From Isochrysis galbana (lineage: Eukaryota > Haptophyta > Isochrysidales > Isochrysidaceae), in the NCBI GenBank assembly GCA_018136815.1, contig CM030939.1, positions 4,767,419-4,831,418 of the forward strand: a stretch of 64,000 bases of DNA, written 5' to 3'. Positions 31,278-42,980 of this stretch are shown here, in pieces; positions within the stretch are counted from its first letter, which is position 1; every line of letters starts with the position of its first letter. The notes beneath the pieces were generated by a model. That model did no database searches. It saw only the letters and a list, made by a program, of their open reading frames with translations, and was not told the origin of the DNA. The position numbers and the translations under genes were made by a program.

Positions 31278-31360
31278 GTTCCGTCGAATATGGGACAGAC
31301 TCAAGTTGAGCCATCAAATATCCATAGTCCGTTTACAATAATAAAAACTTATAATATTCT
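31278..31360 (+). repeat. Diverged copy of a dispersed AT-rich repeat
   Basis: GTTCCGTCGAATATGGGACA followed by TTGAGCCATCAAATATCCAT aligns with 50618-50700 (+) and with the reverse complement of 61990-62078. About 70 percent alike by eye. All three start at a GTTCCGTC motif and end in an AT-rich tail. Confidence 0.55.
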
Positions 31361-32843
31361 TACCGCACTCGCGGCGCATGGAGCCTCTACCTCTACGTAC
31401 ACGTAGCACTCTTTCTACACCCCCACTCCACTCCCCCGGCCCTTCCCCCCCCGCCATCAGGCGGCTCGGCGGCTCCCCCGGTGCACTACCTGGGGGGGTT
31501 GGGGTGAAGGGCTTAGATATAGATATGGTCCGGCGCCCCCCCCCCCCCCCCCGGTGATCCGTTCCCCCCTTCCTTCCTCCCTTCTTCCTATGCCTACCGG
31601 GCTGGCGGCGGACTTAGTCTCGACTTATCCTATAAACAGGCGCGAGACATACCGATTTTTCGGTCGTGGGCGGAGCTCACGCTCACGCCCACCTCCTTCT
31701 CCGCGCGCTCTTCCCCCTCTCCTGCGGCACTCGTGATGGCGCGCCTGCGACAGCGACAGGCCTCCAGCTGCTCTCTGGCGACCCCTAGAATCTAAGAGTC
31801 TCTTGGAGGCCTAGAGGCCAGCTCAGGAGGCAGAGGACAGAGGAGGCTCGGACTGGCCACCCTCCTCTAGTTGCTTCCCTCCCCTTCTAATCTCCCCCGC
31901 GGGGAGACGAAGCACCTGTCCACCTCCTGCCGCGTTGGGACATAAAAACACCTTTCCGCTTCGGCCGGCGCAATGCGCCATACCCCCCAGGGAACCGGGT
32001 AGGGCCAAGTCTACCGCCTGCCGTTGCCGTTGTCGCCCCCCCGCGGCAGCTCCTCCTTGGGCGACAGGAATGAGCCGTGATGGCTGAACCTGCGCCTCTT
32101 CCCATCCTCCACAAGCTGCAAGCTGCGGCACACATGCCCTGCTACAACACTTTGTCTGCGCCTCTGTGCCGTCCGCCCCGGGGTCAGTGCCACAACTTAC
32201 TCCTTGTGCGCTCTAATTGCTCCAATGCTCGCTCTCGCTCGAGGGAGTGGTAGGTGGGGGTGGGAGTGGGAGTGGGAGGGGGCCTTCCCACTCGCTAGAC
32301 GGCCCTGCGCCTGTGCGGCCCTCTGACATCGCCTCCGGCCGCCAGGCCCTCCAGCTCTCGCCGCACACGGCGCGCAGAGCCTCGCGCGAAGCCACTCCCC
32401 ACTCTCGCTACACGGCTGCACGCAGCCCCCCCCCCCCCCCCCCCCCCCCGATCCACCAGACTGCCACCTTAAGAGATAGAGATAGCTTTCGATATGTGAT
32501 ACGTGCATCTCGACGAAGTTTTTGTAAATTCCTATCGTGTTTTGTTTTCTCCGTTTTGCCGCCAACCGCTGCTCGCTCGCTTCTCACCGACGGGGTGAGG
32601 CCCTTTCTCAAGGGGGCGGGACGAGAGCGCTTGTCGCCCCCCCCCCTCCCCCCTCTCATTCTCCCTCTCCTCTCTCTCCCTGCTGGCACATATCGGGGGT
32701 GAGGGTGAAAGGAGATTGGGTTAGGGCAGCGGGCCGCACGCAACCGACGACCCAAGCCCGAGGGAAAGGGCATTGCAGCGCAAGAGTCTGAGGGTGCGGC
32801 CATCTGCTGCATACCGAGAGGGACGTTCTGTGTCGCCGAAGCG
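31361..32843. other. No gene recognised; upstream region of the Fused-type kinase
   Basis: Contains runs of about 15 C (31538-31552) and 23 C (32427-32449). ORFs are short and Arg/Pro-rich. The last 150 bases are probably 5' UTR and promoter of the kinase gene, without a clear TATA box. Confidence 0.4.
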
Positions 32844-35800
32844 ATGGATCAGTACCAGACATTACAGCTTGTGGGTGAAGGCTCCTTTGGTAAGGTTTAC
32901 AAGGGGAGACGGCTCAAGTGTGGCCAGATCGTCGCGATCAAGTTTATCCCCAAGGCAGGACGCAACACGGCCGACTTGCTTGCACTCCGCCGAGAGATCG
33001 ACATCTTGAGGGGCATGCGGCACGAGAATATTGTGCAAATGCTCGATTTCGTCGAAACGGATGAATACTTCTGCGTCGTCACGGAATATGCCCAGGTGAA
33101 TGCTCTCCCCACACTACCGTGGCTAGAGCTGTGAGCATGTACACGCACGTGCAATTTGATCAATACGCAGAGGGTGTCCATATGACTTCACCGCCCCATC
33201 ACACCTTCAATTGATGCGCTTCGTGTGGTAGGGCCAGCTCTTCGAGATACTTCAGGATGATCGTGCACTGCCCGAAGGCGCCATCCAACCCATCGCAATG
33301 CAGCTCGTGCGAGCTCTGCACTACCTGCACTCTCACCGGGTAATTCACCGTGACATGAAGCCCCAAAATGTGCTGATCGGCGCAAACTCGCGCGTCATGC
33401 TCTGTGACTTTGGCTTCGCGCGCGCTATGTCGCATCAAACAACAGTCCTCGCCTCCATCAAAGGCACTCCTTTGTACATGGCACCCGAGCTCGTCCAGGA
33501 GCGCCCATACGACTACACAATCGACCTGTGGGCACTTGGAGTGATCCTCTACGAGCTGTATGCTGGGAAGCCTCCTTTCTATACAAACAACATTTATTCC
33601 TTGGTATCGATGATTGTTACTGCAGATATCATATGGCCCCCTGGAATATCACCCGATTTCCGCTCATTCCTCGACGGATTGCTCCAGAAGGACCCCCGCC
33701 GCAGGCTCAGCTGGCCTAGGCTGCTTCACCATCCCTTCTTAACTAAGGCGGATCCTATCGGCCCGCCGATTGTACCAGACCACGCACTGCGCCTTCGGAC
33801 CCTGTTTCCAAACGCGTTTCTGTCGGTCTTACCGTTCGGGGCGCAGTCCGACTACGTGCAAGAGACGGCGCCGCTGTGTCATCAGCATGGGCATTCGGAA
33901 GAGCAAGTTTTGCAGCAGGGATCTAAGCCGACATATGTTGTTGCTATGAAAAACGAGGCTTCTTCGTCGACTGCACGGGTGCTACCAGCTTTCGATGAAG
34001 CACACGGAGCCCACGGGCGACACTTCACGCCATCCGATCCAAAGCATGTGGCGGAAGCTTCCTCGGATGGCCAGGTAAATTTGGAGATAGGTGCAAGTGC
34101 GATAATTGAGAGCTGCACCTCAACTCCGGATGCAAACGTCGCTTCAGGGCCCGCGTTGCATGTTACTAGGGATGTGCTTGGAAAACATGCGAAGAGCGAC
34201 GAGGCAGTAGCAGAGGCCAACCTTCTAGGCTTGTGTGAGAGCCGGTCTGTCTTGGCTGTTCCTGCCGAGGGCGCGGCTCCTGCTTCGTATCCAAGGGCAA
34301 CCACCGCGACTGGCGAGCTAGGTTCTTGCCATGCAGGCGAGGAGCTCCCCTTTGGTGCTGCAGATACGGCAGAGCTGGCCATGGAACCTCCCCATACGAG
34401 GGTATCGCCGACCGGGGCACATGATCAACAGTTTCAGACTCCGCGAAAATCCTCGCTGCAAATCCGGGTGGAACGGCAGGAGCGCAGGCGCAGGACACCG
34501 TCGATGGGATGCGATAGCTCAACGCTCGATGGTGGGCCCGGTAACGGAAATCTCCGAGCGCCAACACGAGAGCTCTCAGAAGCTTCTCCGCGCTCACTGC
34601 CTGGCCATGCCGCGGGCCATATGAATGCTTCTAATAGTGTCAGATGGCAGATGGCCATGGAGTCAGCGGCTGCAAATCTGGCCATGGAGTCAGCGGCTGA
34701 AAACCATCAGAGCTCCTCATTGGAGACGGTTGCACAATACACTGAGGATAGCAGGAGAGAGTCGCATGAGCAATACTCGTTGAATAATGGGCCCGGGCAT
34801 CCTGCTTGCGGACTTCCACATATTGAAGAAACCATGGCTGACACCCAATCGGCTGCTTCCCGTTCTCCCCTAGCGCTGATAGAGCACAAGGGGCAGCCGG
34901 CGGCACATTATCACTTGCTAGGACGAACCCAGGAACTAAACCTCGAGCTCATTGACACACGGCCCACAATAGACCGGGCGCAAAAGCTTTTCGTGGCAAG
35001 ACGTGAGCAAGATCTGTGGCGTCAGCAAGATAGCCCTGAAACTCTGAACAGCGCAGAGAATCATGCGACCGCCTATCCGGCGGCGCCCTGCCATAGGGGC
35101 CCTGTGCCGCCGTTGACTTCGTGTGGCAGCAACCCTCTTGTGCATGTACCGAAGCAACCACCTTGCAATGCAGCTGCTGTAGGAGGAGACTGCGCGGAGA
35201 CCTCGACCGCTGATCGTTCGCGTGCGAGAAATAGCCTTAACCACGCGCTTTCTCCCCAGCCGATGCAACCATTGATGTCTCCAGCAGCTGGTGGGCATGT
35301 TGGTGGCGCTGGCGGGTGTCCGGTTGCGCAGCAGTCACTGGGATTGCACAACGCCATGGAGGAAATGTCCATGTCGGACCTTAAGCTTGGTCTGCATGTG
35401 GAGAGGCCGAGAAGAGTTGACGTTCGAACTACCGACGAAAATGGACCCACCGTGCAGCCGTCAACGATTGAGACCCAAATCGCTGGGTCCCAGACCTGTC
35501 ACGATGTCAGCTCGCCAAGCTTGTCACCAACAGCCTCTCACCCATCTCTTACAGCGAGTCTGTCATCAGTCACGGCACACATCGAAGCTGCAAAGTCGCG
35601 GGCGGATTTTGACACCCAGGCCCAAGAATCTCAAGAGGAATCGGCCGAATTGTTACACAAATCTGCTGCAGGCACTGTACACGACATATCCAACGAAGTG
35701 GGTCGATTACTCTCGACTCTTGGCACTGAATTGGCTTCCCCCAAAGCCGCTTTGTTGCTTCATCGTCTGACAGAGATTTTGGGCTCTTCTGCGGATTGTG

Positions 35801-38800
35801 ACGCCATCTGCAGGAGTCGGTCAGAATGGACGATGCTGGAACGTGCTTTACAAGTCCAGGTCGACGCCATGCATTGGGCTGACGGGCCAGCACATGTATG
35901 CCGGGAAGCACCCGAAGCCGACATCCTCTCGGAAGTGGCTTCACCTGGTCCTTCTGCGATACTCCATCTATTGGATGTTCTCTTACGTCGTCCAGAGATG
36001 GCCGCCGTAGGCGCTCACAGGCTTCCTGCACTGCTATGCGATTGCCTCCGACGCTGCCTTGAGGCGAGCTCGGAAAACATGGCAGCACGTTCCTTCTGCC
36101 TCCGGTGCCTTCGCGTCATGCGGTCGCCAATGCGTTCTCCTGCAGTAACCGGTTCCCCATCGGAGACGATCTTGCAGACACGGAGGTTGGCCGAGGAGGC
36201 CTCCTCGGCGATCGAGTCGTGGGCCTTAGCTCTTGCGCCAAAATTCGTGCCTATGCTTCCCGTGCTACTCGCCCACCCTCAGATGTGCTCTGAAACATTT
36301 GGTACGATTCTCGCCGTCCTTGAGTGCGCGGGTGCAAGAGCGGCCGTCTCGTCTTCCCACCCAAATCCAATGGGTGGCAAAATGCATGACAAAACCCTTG
36401 CCATGGGAATGGCAACTGCGGCCGCGAGCAGCGACTTAAGCCTGCGCTTGCTCGTGATCCATGAGATTCTTGCATCGGCATCTTTGGAGGCTCTGTGCTC
36501 ACATCTCTCTGCAAAACCTAGCATCCGCAGCTCGGCATCCGCGCCTGATTTAGTGCAAGTAGATGTGCTATCTGTAACGAAGGCGCTAGACGCTCAGTCT
36601 GATGGGGGAGCAATGTGCAACATGGGGCAAGCTTTGCATGCCCTCGATATTCTCTTCCTCCTAGCACAAGGTCACGTTCTCGATAATGGAGTTACTGCTG
36701 CTCGTCGCACCTCGTCGGCGGGACATGTGGAATCGGAGGCTGTTCCGACGTCTGAGCTAGCTAAAGCGTGGAGGTCACTTCGCAATCGCGCAGCTGAGCA
36801 AGTCCTGCATCATGCCCATGCGGCTGCCTTCTGGGTGCGTCAGGGAGCACCCGCACCTTTCGCCGCACTTCAGTTACTCACCACCTGCTGTGGCACCAGC
36901 GCACAGCTGGCTGCCGCGCTTGCAGTAGATGGTCACTTCCTCTCCAGCCTATGGGCGCACATTCCCACCACATCCATAGAGAATTCGTCTGACTACACTG
37001 CTGCTGATCGTGCATTGCACCTCGCAGCGCTTTCACTGCTCCGTTGCCTACTCGGGAAAGCGATCTACCGATTAGATAGCCCCAATCCTCCACTGCCAGC
37101 ATCTGGCGACCACAGCGAGGATAGCCAGACCGAGGTCGGCCTGCATGATTTGTCCAGTCGCTCGGTCCTGTACACGCGCGCACGTCAGCTATTGCTTCCG
37201 CTTGAGCCCTCCGCCGGGAACAAGACTCCGTCATCAGGCGCAGGCGGCCCATCTCCATTGGCCACAAAGACTAGCCCCGCGACATGCCAGCGCAGTCGGC
37301 GTGGTCATGAGACGGACGCCTGCATCGCCGAGGCGTCAGCTGCATGCCTTGCATTAGCTTTTGAAAAGTCACCGCGTGATGCATCAGACAACCTGACCAA
37401 CCTACAAGACGGAGTCCATGATATGAACGCTTACCGAGCAAGCAAGGGAGCTGCGAGCCATACTCCCCTCCTAGAAGCGTGCATTAGTGAAGCAGGAGCA
37501 GCCCTTGTGCAGTTGACCGTACGTTGGCTCCATCTTACCACTGCCGAGCCATCAGCCAAGCATGGAACCTCCGACCCTTCCACCCACTCCCATGTTGACA
37601 ACATGGATGATGTGGGGTCTACATCGTCTAGCCAAGGTACTGCTGATGGATTCGCGGCACTCATCTACCAGCTGCTCAGACACCTCCCTATTGGCCATCC
37701 ATGCTGCGCCCCACTCCGATACGGACCGTTCTGGCATGCAATCGCGACGGCGTTACCCTCCCGAGCTCTTTCATCTCATGGCGTGCTCGCGATCTCGCTT
37801 TCGTTGGTCGAGGCCCTCGGGCATGAATCCAAGAACTCAGCATCTCGCCTACTTGAAGGCTCCCTTCTATGGTCTCTCTTGTCTGCCGTCCAGCCGTCTG
37901 CTCTGCGCGCGCTATCGCGTGCGCCAGTCGAGCTTGGCGGCAGGGTCGACGCAGTCGGACTGCTCTTGCGCGCTGCCTCACGCGCGCTATATTTACCATT
38001 TGCTGCGGGGGGTGAAGCCAACCCGTCGGAGCTCGTGCGCTTGCAGCAAAGGCTTTATTCTTCTCAGCTTGTGGGTACCCTCATCGACGCTATACCACAC
38101 GCGCACCCACACGATAGAGAGGTGAATTTGCCAACTCAGCATCGCCTATGTTTGCTGAGCCTACCAAGTTGTCCTAAGCACCCTTTGCTCAGACCATCGC
38201 TCTTACTGTCATAGCACCCCAAACTAATCTTGCTCGATTTTGCTCCTCGACCAGGCTGCTGTCGGGCTCCTCGCTCGGCTCACTCTTGGCTCTCGCAATT
38301 TTCTCGTTCAGCTCGTGGACTCGGGCGGCGTTTCTTCCACATCCGCCGCGTGCCTTCTGCACCCGGATTGTTCGATCGCCTCGCTCGCAAACGCACTCCT
38401 CCTCTTTGCGCAGATTGCACGTTGCGCGGATCATCGCTCAGCGACATCGGCAGCCGCGATGGGCCCGTTAGGTGATGCGACATCGGATTTGCCTTTCAAA
38501 GGAAGGTGGTGCGAAAGTCTTCTTGATGCAGGTCTGACCTCGTATCTCCATCCGCTCTTGTCTCATCCTGCCGCCACTGTCCGTGCAAAGGCATGCTGTT
38601 TACTAGGCAATCTGTTCCGCCTCTCGTCCGCTTTCTACGAGCCGGCCCGGCGAGACTCACTCTTGCTGCCCCTAGCGCGATGCTGCGCAGATGCTGACCC
38701 TACCGTGCGGAAGTTTGCTACCTTCGCAGTGGGGAATGCTGGCTTCCACTCAGCTTATCTCTACCGGGAATTGGTACACACGGTGAAGCCTCTCGTGAGA

Positions 38801-39184
38801 TGCCTTACCGACTCCGATTCAAAGACGCGTGTCAATGCGGCCGGTGCATTGGGTAATCTGGCGCGCAATGGAGGGGAGCTTGTTTCCGTCTTGTGCGATG
38901 CTGGGGCCCCGGTGGGCTGCATCGAGCTTGCTCTCCTCGCCTGTGCGGCGCGAGCGGAAGGACCGAGCGCTCAACATCTTTTGCCGGGCAGAGTTGCCCT
39001 CTACTCACTCGGCAACATCGGGGTGCATGAGCTTGCCCGCACCCCAATCAAATCGGCTGGAGTAGAGCGGCTCATGGACGCCCTGAGCCATCAGCATGAC
39101 GAGGTGCTATGCAGATATGCGTCAAGGCTTGCAACTAACCTTGGAGTGTCCTTGAATGACCATTTTGCCGAGGATAACTTGTGA
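32844..39184 (+). CDS. Fused/STK36/TIO-type serine/threonine kinase with armadillo-like C terminus
   Basis: Three exons by GT-AG: 32844-33095, 33232-38121 and 38255-39184; about 2,023 residues. The N-terminal kinase (1 to about 253) has GEGSFG at 11-16, Lys33 in [12 protein letters not shown] with catalytic Asp125, DFG at 143-145 and APE at 168-170, so it should be active. The phrases [18 protein letters not shown] and [10 protein letters not shown] are typical of the Fused family, which acts in Hedgehog signalling and cilium motility in animals and in cytokinesis (TWO-IN-ONE) in plants. The middle (about 270-900) is low-complexity Ser/Ala-rich. The C terminus has HEAT/armadillo-like helices ([44 protein letters not shown]), as in STK36 and TIO. 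It is longer than the usual 1,300 residues, mostly through the linker. In a flagellate, a ciliary or division role is plausible. Confidence 0.9.
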
Positions 39185-41008
39185 TTGGAATGGGTGCGTC
39201 TATCCCACTCGGAATGAGAGATTGTGATTGCACTCTTGAGTTACACGCGCGTAGCTGCAAGGAAGTAAGTATTTAGGCAGTGGACGTAGGCCTGCAGCCC
39301 CGTCTGTCAAACCAGACTCTGGTGGCAGTGGACAGCTCCGCAACCTCCGCAAGCTCAGCTCAGGTTGTAAGGCTACAGCCCCACGCAAGCGGTTGCGCTC
39401 AGGCGCTTCCGCCCATCTTCGACCCTGGAGTATGAGAGGTTGTGGCCCAGCCTCTCGACGGCTGCGGCGGGTAAGAGCCCCCTCCATCAGCGCTGGTGGT
39501 GAGCGTGGCGCAGACCGATGTGCTTGGCGCGCTCACGGACTAGGCGGGTGCCCTCGCGCTAACGCGGCACTTGAAAGGCCGGCTTCTGCGTGAGCACCGG
39601 GGCGGACACGAAGGTTCGGTCGACTGATCTCCGGCTCATTCAGCCCCGGCTGGGGCGTCGTAGGCGATGGACGCAAGAGCCGGGCGGACATGGCTGTTGG
39701 ACGGACTATCCGCCAGAGTTTTATTGTTGTGTTTGTATAAAACTTAGTGCTGAGGGACCGTAAGCCCTTCCCCCTTCCCCTTTCGACGGCAACGGAGCCC
39801 CTACCCCGCGATGTGGGTTGGCGCATGGCTCATCCGATGTATGTGGCTAGGAATACTAGCTGACATGGTGTCAACCTACTTTTATAAGTGGGGGTCAATG
39901 GAGGCCTCGCGCCCCCCTCTCTCCATCGCGGACACCCCCCGGGGTGGGCCCGTACAATCAACCCCAGCCCCTGCCCTCTGCCTCTGGCAAGGGTTGGGCA
40001 ATCAACACTCTAGCCCAGACCCCTAGTGGGCGCGGGCTGTGACTCGCACTCCCACACCCAGCATGGGCCTGCCCTCGAGCTGACTACCCCCCCATCCCTG
40101 GTCGCCAGGCAGACAGAGGACTTCGGGCGGCTCCCACTCCCAGGGCCAGCGAGGCAAGCGTGGGAGAGGCAGGGGGGGCCAGGGGCTGAGCCCCAGCATC
40201 CACTGTCCCCTGAGCTGCCCTGGGTGGCCCTCTGGGAGCCCCCAAAGGGCCTCTGAGAGCAGGCCGTGGCGCGCCGCATGGCGACGCGCCGCAGGAACAG
40301 AGGTGGAGGAGAACGGAGAGGGAGAGAGGGAGAGGGGGGGTTTTGTTTGCACCCCCCCTGATGGAGTGCGGTGAGTAACGGGTCTCGTTTGCGTTAGCAA
40401 ACGGGCGGAGAGGGGCGGCTGGCGACAGGAGGGGGATGAGGAGGGAGGAGGGAGAGGCTCAAGGCGCCTACGGCCTACGGGAACCATGGTGGCAGGTATC
40501 TCGAGGCGCAGTCTGCAGTCTTTCATTTCTCGAGGAAAGCTCGCTCGCGGCAAGAGTTGTAAGGGCCGTTTCTTTTCATGACGAGAGGTTCCTCCTCCCC
40601 CCCCCCCGGTACTTTTTCCCGGAGAGTCGCCCGACGTAGGTCGGTCCGCCTCAATAGGTTTTCCCTCATTGTACGTAGCTTGTGGGGAGTTATAAATAAT
40701 ATAAGTTATAATGGGAGCCGGGAGCCGGGGGGTTGCGATTGCGAGGGGGAGATTCGCAGGGGTGCATATGCGTATGTGCCTAGGGACAACACACGTCAAG
40801 GCGTATGGGCAGGTGCGCTGAGTGAGGGGTGTCGTGATAGTACCGGGCTATGGGGAGTAGTGCCTCTATTGTTTTATTATTAGCTGACATGGTGTCCTAC
40901 GACGCTATAAGTTCTACCGTGGTACCCCCGCCCACTACAACATCTTTCGCAACGACCCGTTGGCACCATCAAAATCCCTCTTATCAGAAGGTCAAACCTG
41001 AAACAGCC
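39185..41008. other. No gene recognised; a 30-base direct repeat 1 kb apart
   Basis: TAGCTGACATGGTGTC...CCTAC...TATAAGT occurs at 39857-39892 and again at 40880-40912, bracketing about 1 kb of G/C-run-rich DNA. GGGGTCAATGGAGGCCTCGC at 39892 resembles GGGGTCAATGGGGGCGCCTC at 46938. ORFs are Pro/Arg-rich and unsupported. Confidence 0.4.
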
Positions 41009-41560
41009 ATGGCCGACGAGCCGTTCGACGCTGCCGGCGAGCAGCGCGATATCGACGATGCGGCACTCATGGAGGCCCTCGCGATGAACGAGCGCCTCAA
41101 GATGATGCTCGCCGAGCAGGAAGCCTCTGCGGTGCAGCAGGCCCACGTCGGGGCTCCGCGGCGGTCGGGACCCAAGCCAGGCAGCATGACGGCACTCCCA
41201 GCGCACATCGAGGCAAACCGGGGAAAAGGTGGATGGGGTGGTCAGACGTACAGTAAGGATGAGCGGCAAGCGATTGACAAGGGAAACATGCATCTTGTCA
41301 ACCGTCTCACGGCCGTGGCGACACGGACGGGCTCACTCGCCACTGCTGCACCCCATGCTGGTCCCAAACGATCGAGTCATGCCATCAACAGGCAAAAGGA
41401 GCAGGACAAAATCGCCCGCGAAAACCAGCGCTTGGTGCAGCGGCTGTCCAACGCAAGGACTACATCGCTCGGACGGGGATCGAGCGTGCCCAAACCGCGG
41501 AACTCCATGCCCCAAAACACTCGTATTCCAGCAGCATCACGGCCAGCATGGCAAGATTGA
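41009..41560 (+). CDS. CFAP97 (Hemingway) family protein
   Basis: 183 residues from the ATG at 41009 (context CAGCCATGG, the best in the region; the frame extends upstream but that part looks non-coding). Single exon. The central and C-terminal part carries the family's signature of basic/amphipathic helices in which a kept NRQK...ARENQRLVQRLSNA block follows a first YSKDERQAIDKGNMHLVNRL block. This matches the Hmw/CFAP97 domain of ciliary proteins from algae to animals, where the short members (CFAP97D type) are linked to axoneme assembly. The N terminus is acidic and the C terminus Arg/Pro/Ser-rich. It supports a flagellated host. Confidence 0.72.
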   Translation: MADEPFDAAGEQRDIDDAALMEALAMNERLKMMLAEQEASAVQQAHVGAPRRSGPKPGSMTALPAHIEANRGKGGWGGQTYSKDERQAIDKGNMHLVNRLTAVATRTGSLATAAPHAGPKRSSHAINRQKEQDKIARENQRLVQRLSNARTTSLGRGSSVPKPRNSMPQNTRIPAASRPAWQD

Positions 41561-42017
41561 GCCCGGAAGTTAGTATGAAGACACCTGTGCTTGCTCCTAC
41601 AACGATGTGAAGTGCGAGCGCTTCTTTTCTGTGTAGTGCACGTTGTCGGTGTTGACATCGGAACGTACACGTGCCATAGTCGCTCTGGTCTTCGGTCAAC
41701 TGTAGGCGTCTCAATCCAAGAACGTCTTGCCAACTAGATGACTGAACGTCCAAGCCAATCGCTTGTTTGCTGTGCCACAGATTGGATTGCTCATGATTTC
41801 ATTCACGTGACACGATTGCCTGCTAACCTCATGTATGCTTTCTATACACATTTCACTTTCTATTAGATGTGCACATATGCTCTCAATATGCTTGTAGCAC
41901 CTAGCTGCAGCTTGTATGACTGCTTTGATGATTTGAATTTAATTTTGTGCTACTGTCTATTGTTACTAGTATAAATTACTTATTTGAGGCCTGTGAATAT
42001 AAAGGATTTCACCAATT
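41561..42017. other. AT-rich downstream region, no gene
   Basis: The composition drops in GC. No ORF or RNA gene is recognised. Confidence 0.4.
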
Positions 42018-42245
42018 TTATGGGTCGCGGCGTGACGAAGGGGCGGGACTAGCGCTCACTCAAGACAGGACTCCCTGACGCGGCAAGCGCAAGCACCCTT
42101 CCCCCCTCATGCCATCCAGCTCTTCACTAGCTTTCTGCCTGCGCTAGCCAGAGCGCCCCTCCCTCCACACTCAGACTCAGACAATCCCCTACGCCAGGAT
42201 CCTGTTTTGGTCTCTCAGGCAATGGGGGCTAATGGGAGGGTGAGG
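42018..42245 (+). repeat. Dispersed repeat, copy 2 of about 230 bp
   Basis: Matches 24814-25045 in the same orientation, starting TTTTATGGGTCGCGGCG. After 42245 the two copies part. Confidence 0.75.
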
Positions 42246-42473
42246 AGCAACTCATCAGAGAGTCAGAGAGGAGCTGTGGGGAAGGTGATGTCTGAGTGGG
42301 GGCGCTATACCCTTGCGCTAGGCATGGGCAGCGACGCCACCACGCCACCTCAAGACATGTCACATGTCTTCCCTCTTGTCTTGAGTGTGAGTCCCCCCTG
42401 CATGCCAAGAGGCAAGAGGCAGCGCAGGGGGGTGGATGTGGATGGTTCTCGCCGTGGCTGCACGGCAGACGGA

Positions 42474-42527
42474 GTCCCAAAGCCGCATGTGCGAGGCGTG
42501 AGAATGTTAGAAGGTTTTTTCTGTGGA
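42474..42527 (+). repeat. Short repeat shared with 52286-52332
   Basis: AGTCCCAAAGCCGCATGTGC...GAGGCGTGA...GTTAGAAGGTTTTTT matches AGTCCCAAAGCCACGTGC...GAGGCGTGAATATTATAAGGTTTTTTT. Non-coding in both places. It may be the shared 3' end of a short element that includes the repeat at 42018. Confidence 0.55.
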
Positions 42528-42980
42528 GTGCCTCCTCTCCTCTAGTTGCCGCCGTTACCCTTGCTTCCCAAAGGCTCTCTCACATCTCAGTTTGGGAACG
42601 GAGGTAGTAAGCAAGTAAAAAGAACCTGAAACCAAAGTTCTTAGTTGCTCTTAGTTTTCGAACCTAGGACGGAGGTGATCGATATACACCCCGCCCCTCT
42701 GCGCATGGTGATCGCCCGCATCAGGGTCTCATGCACACGCCGTGCGCGCATTGGATTTCTTTCAAATACACGTGGGACTAGTTTTAATATCCCGATAATA
42801 TCAATATACAACGGGCTCAAGAGCCGGGAGGCACAGGCGGGAGAGGGAGGGATTGCGTAGAGAATGGCTTCAGGGTAACGACATCATAGCTGCTTCCTCG
42901 AGTTGAAAGCTGGTACCACAGAGAAAGTTGTTCGACGACTTAATTTGCAACACTACCATGGACCTCACCATCTCTCCAGC

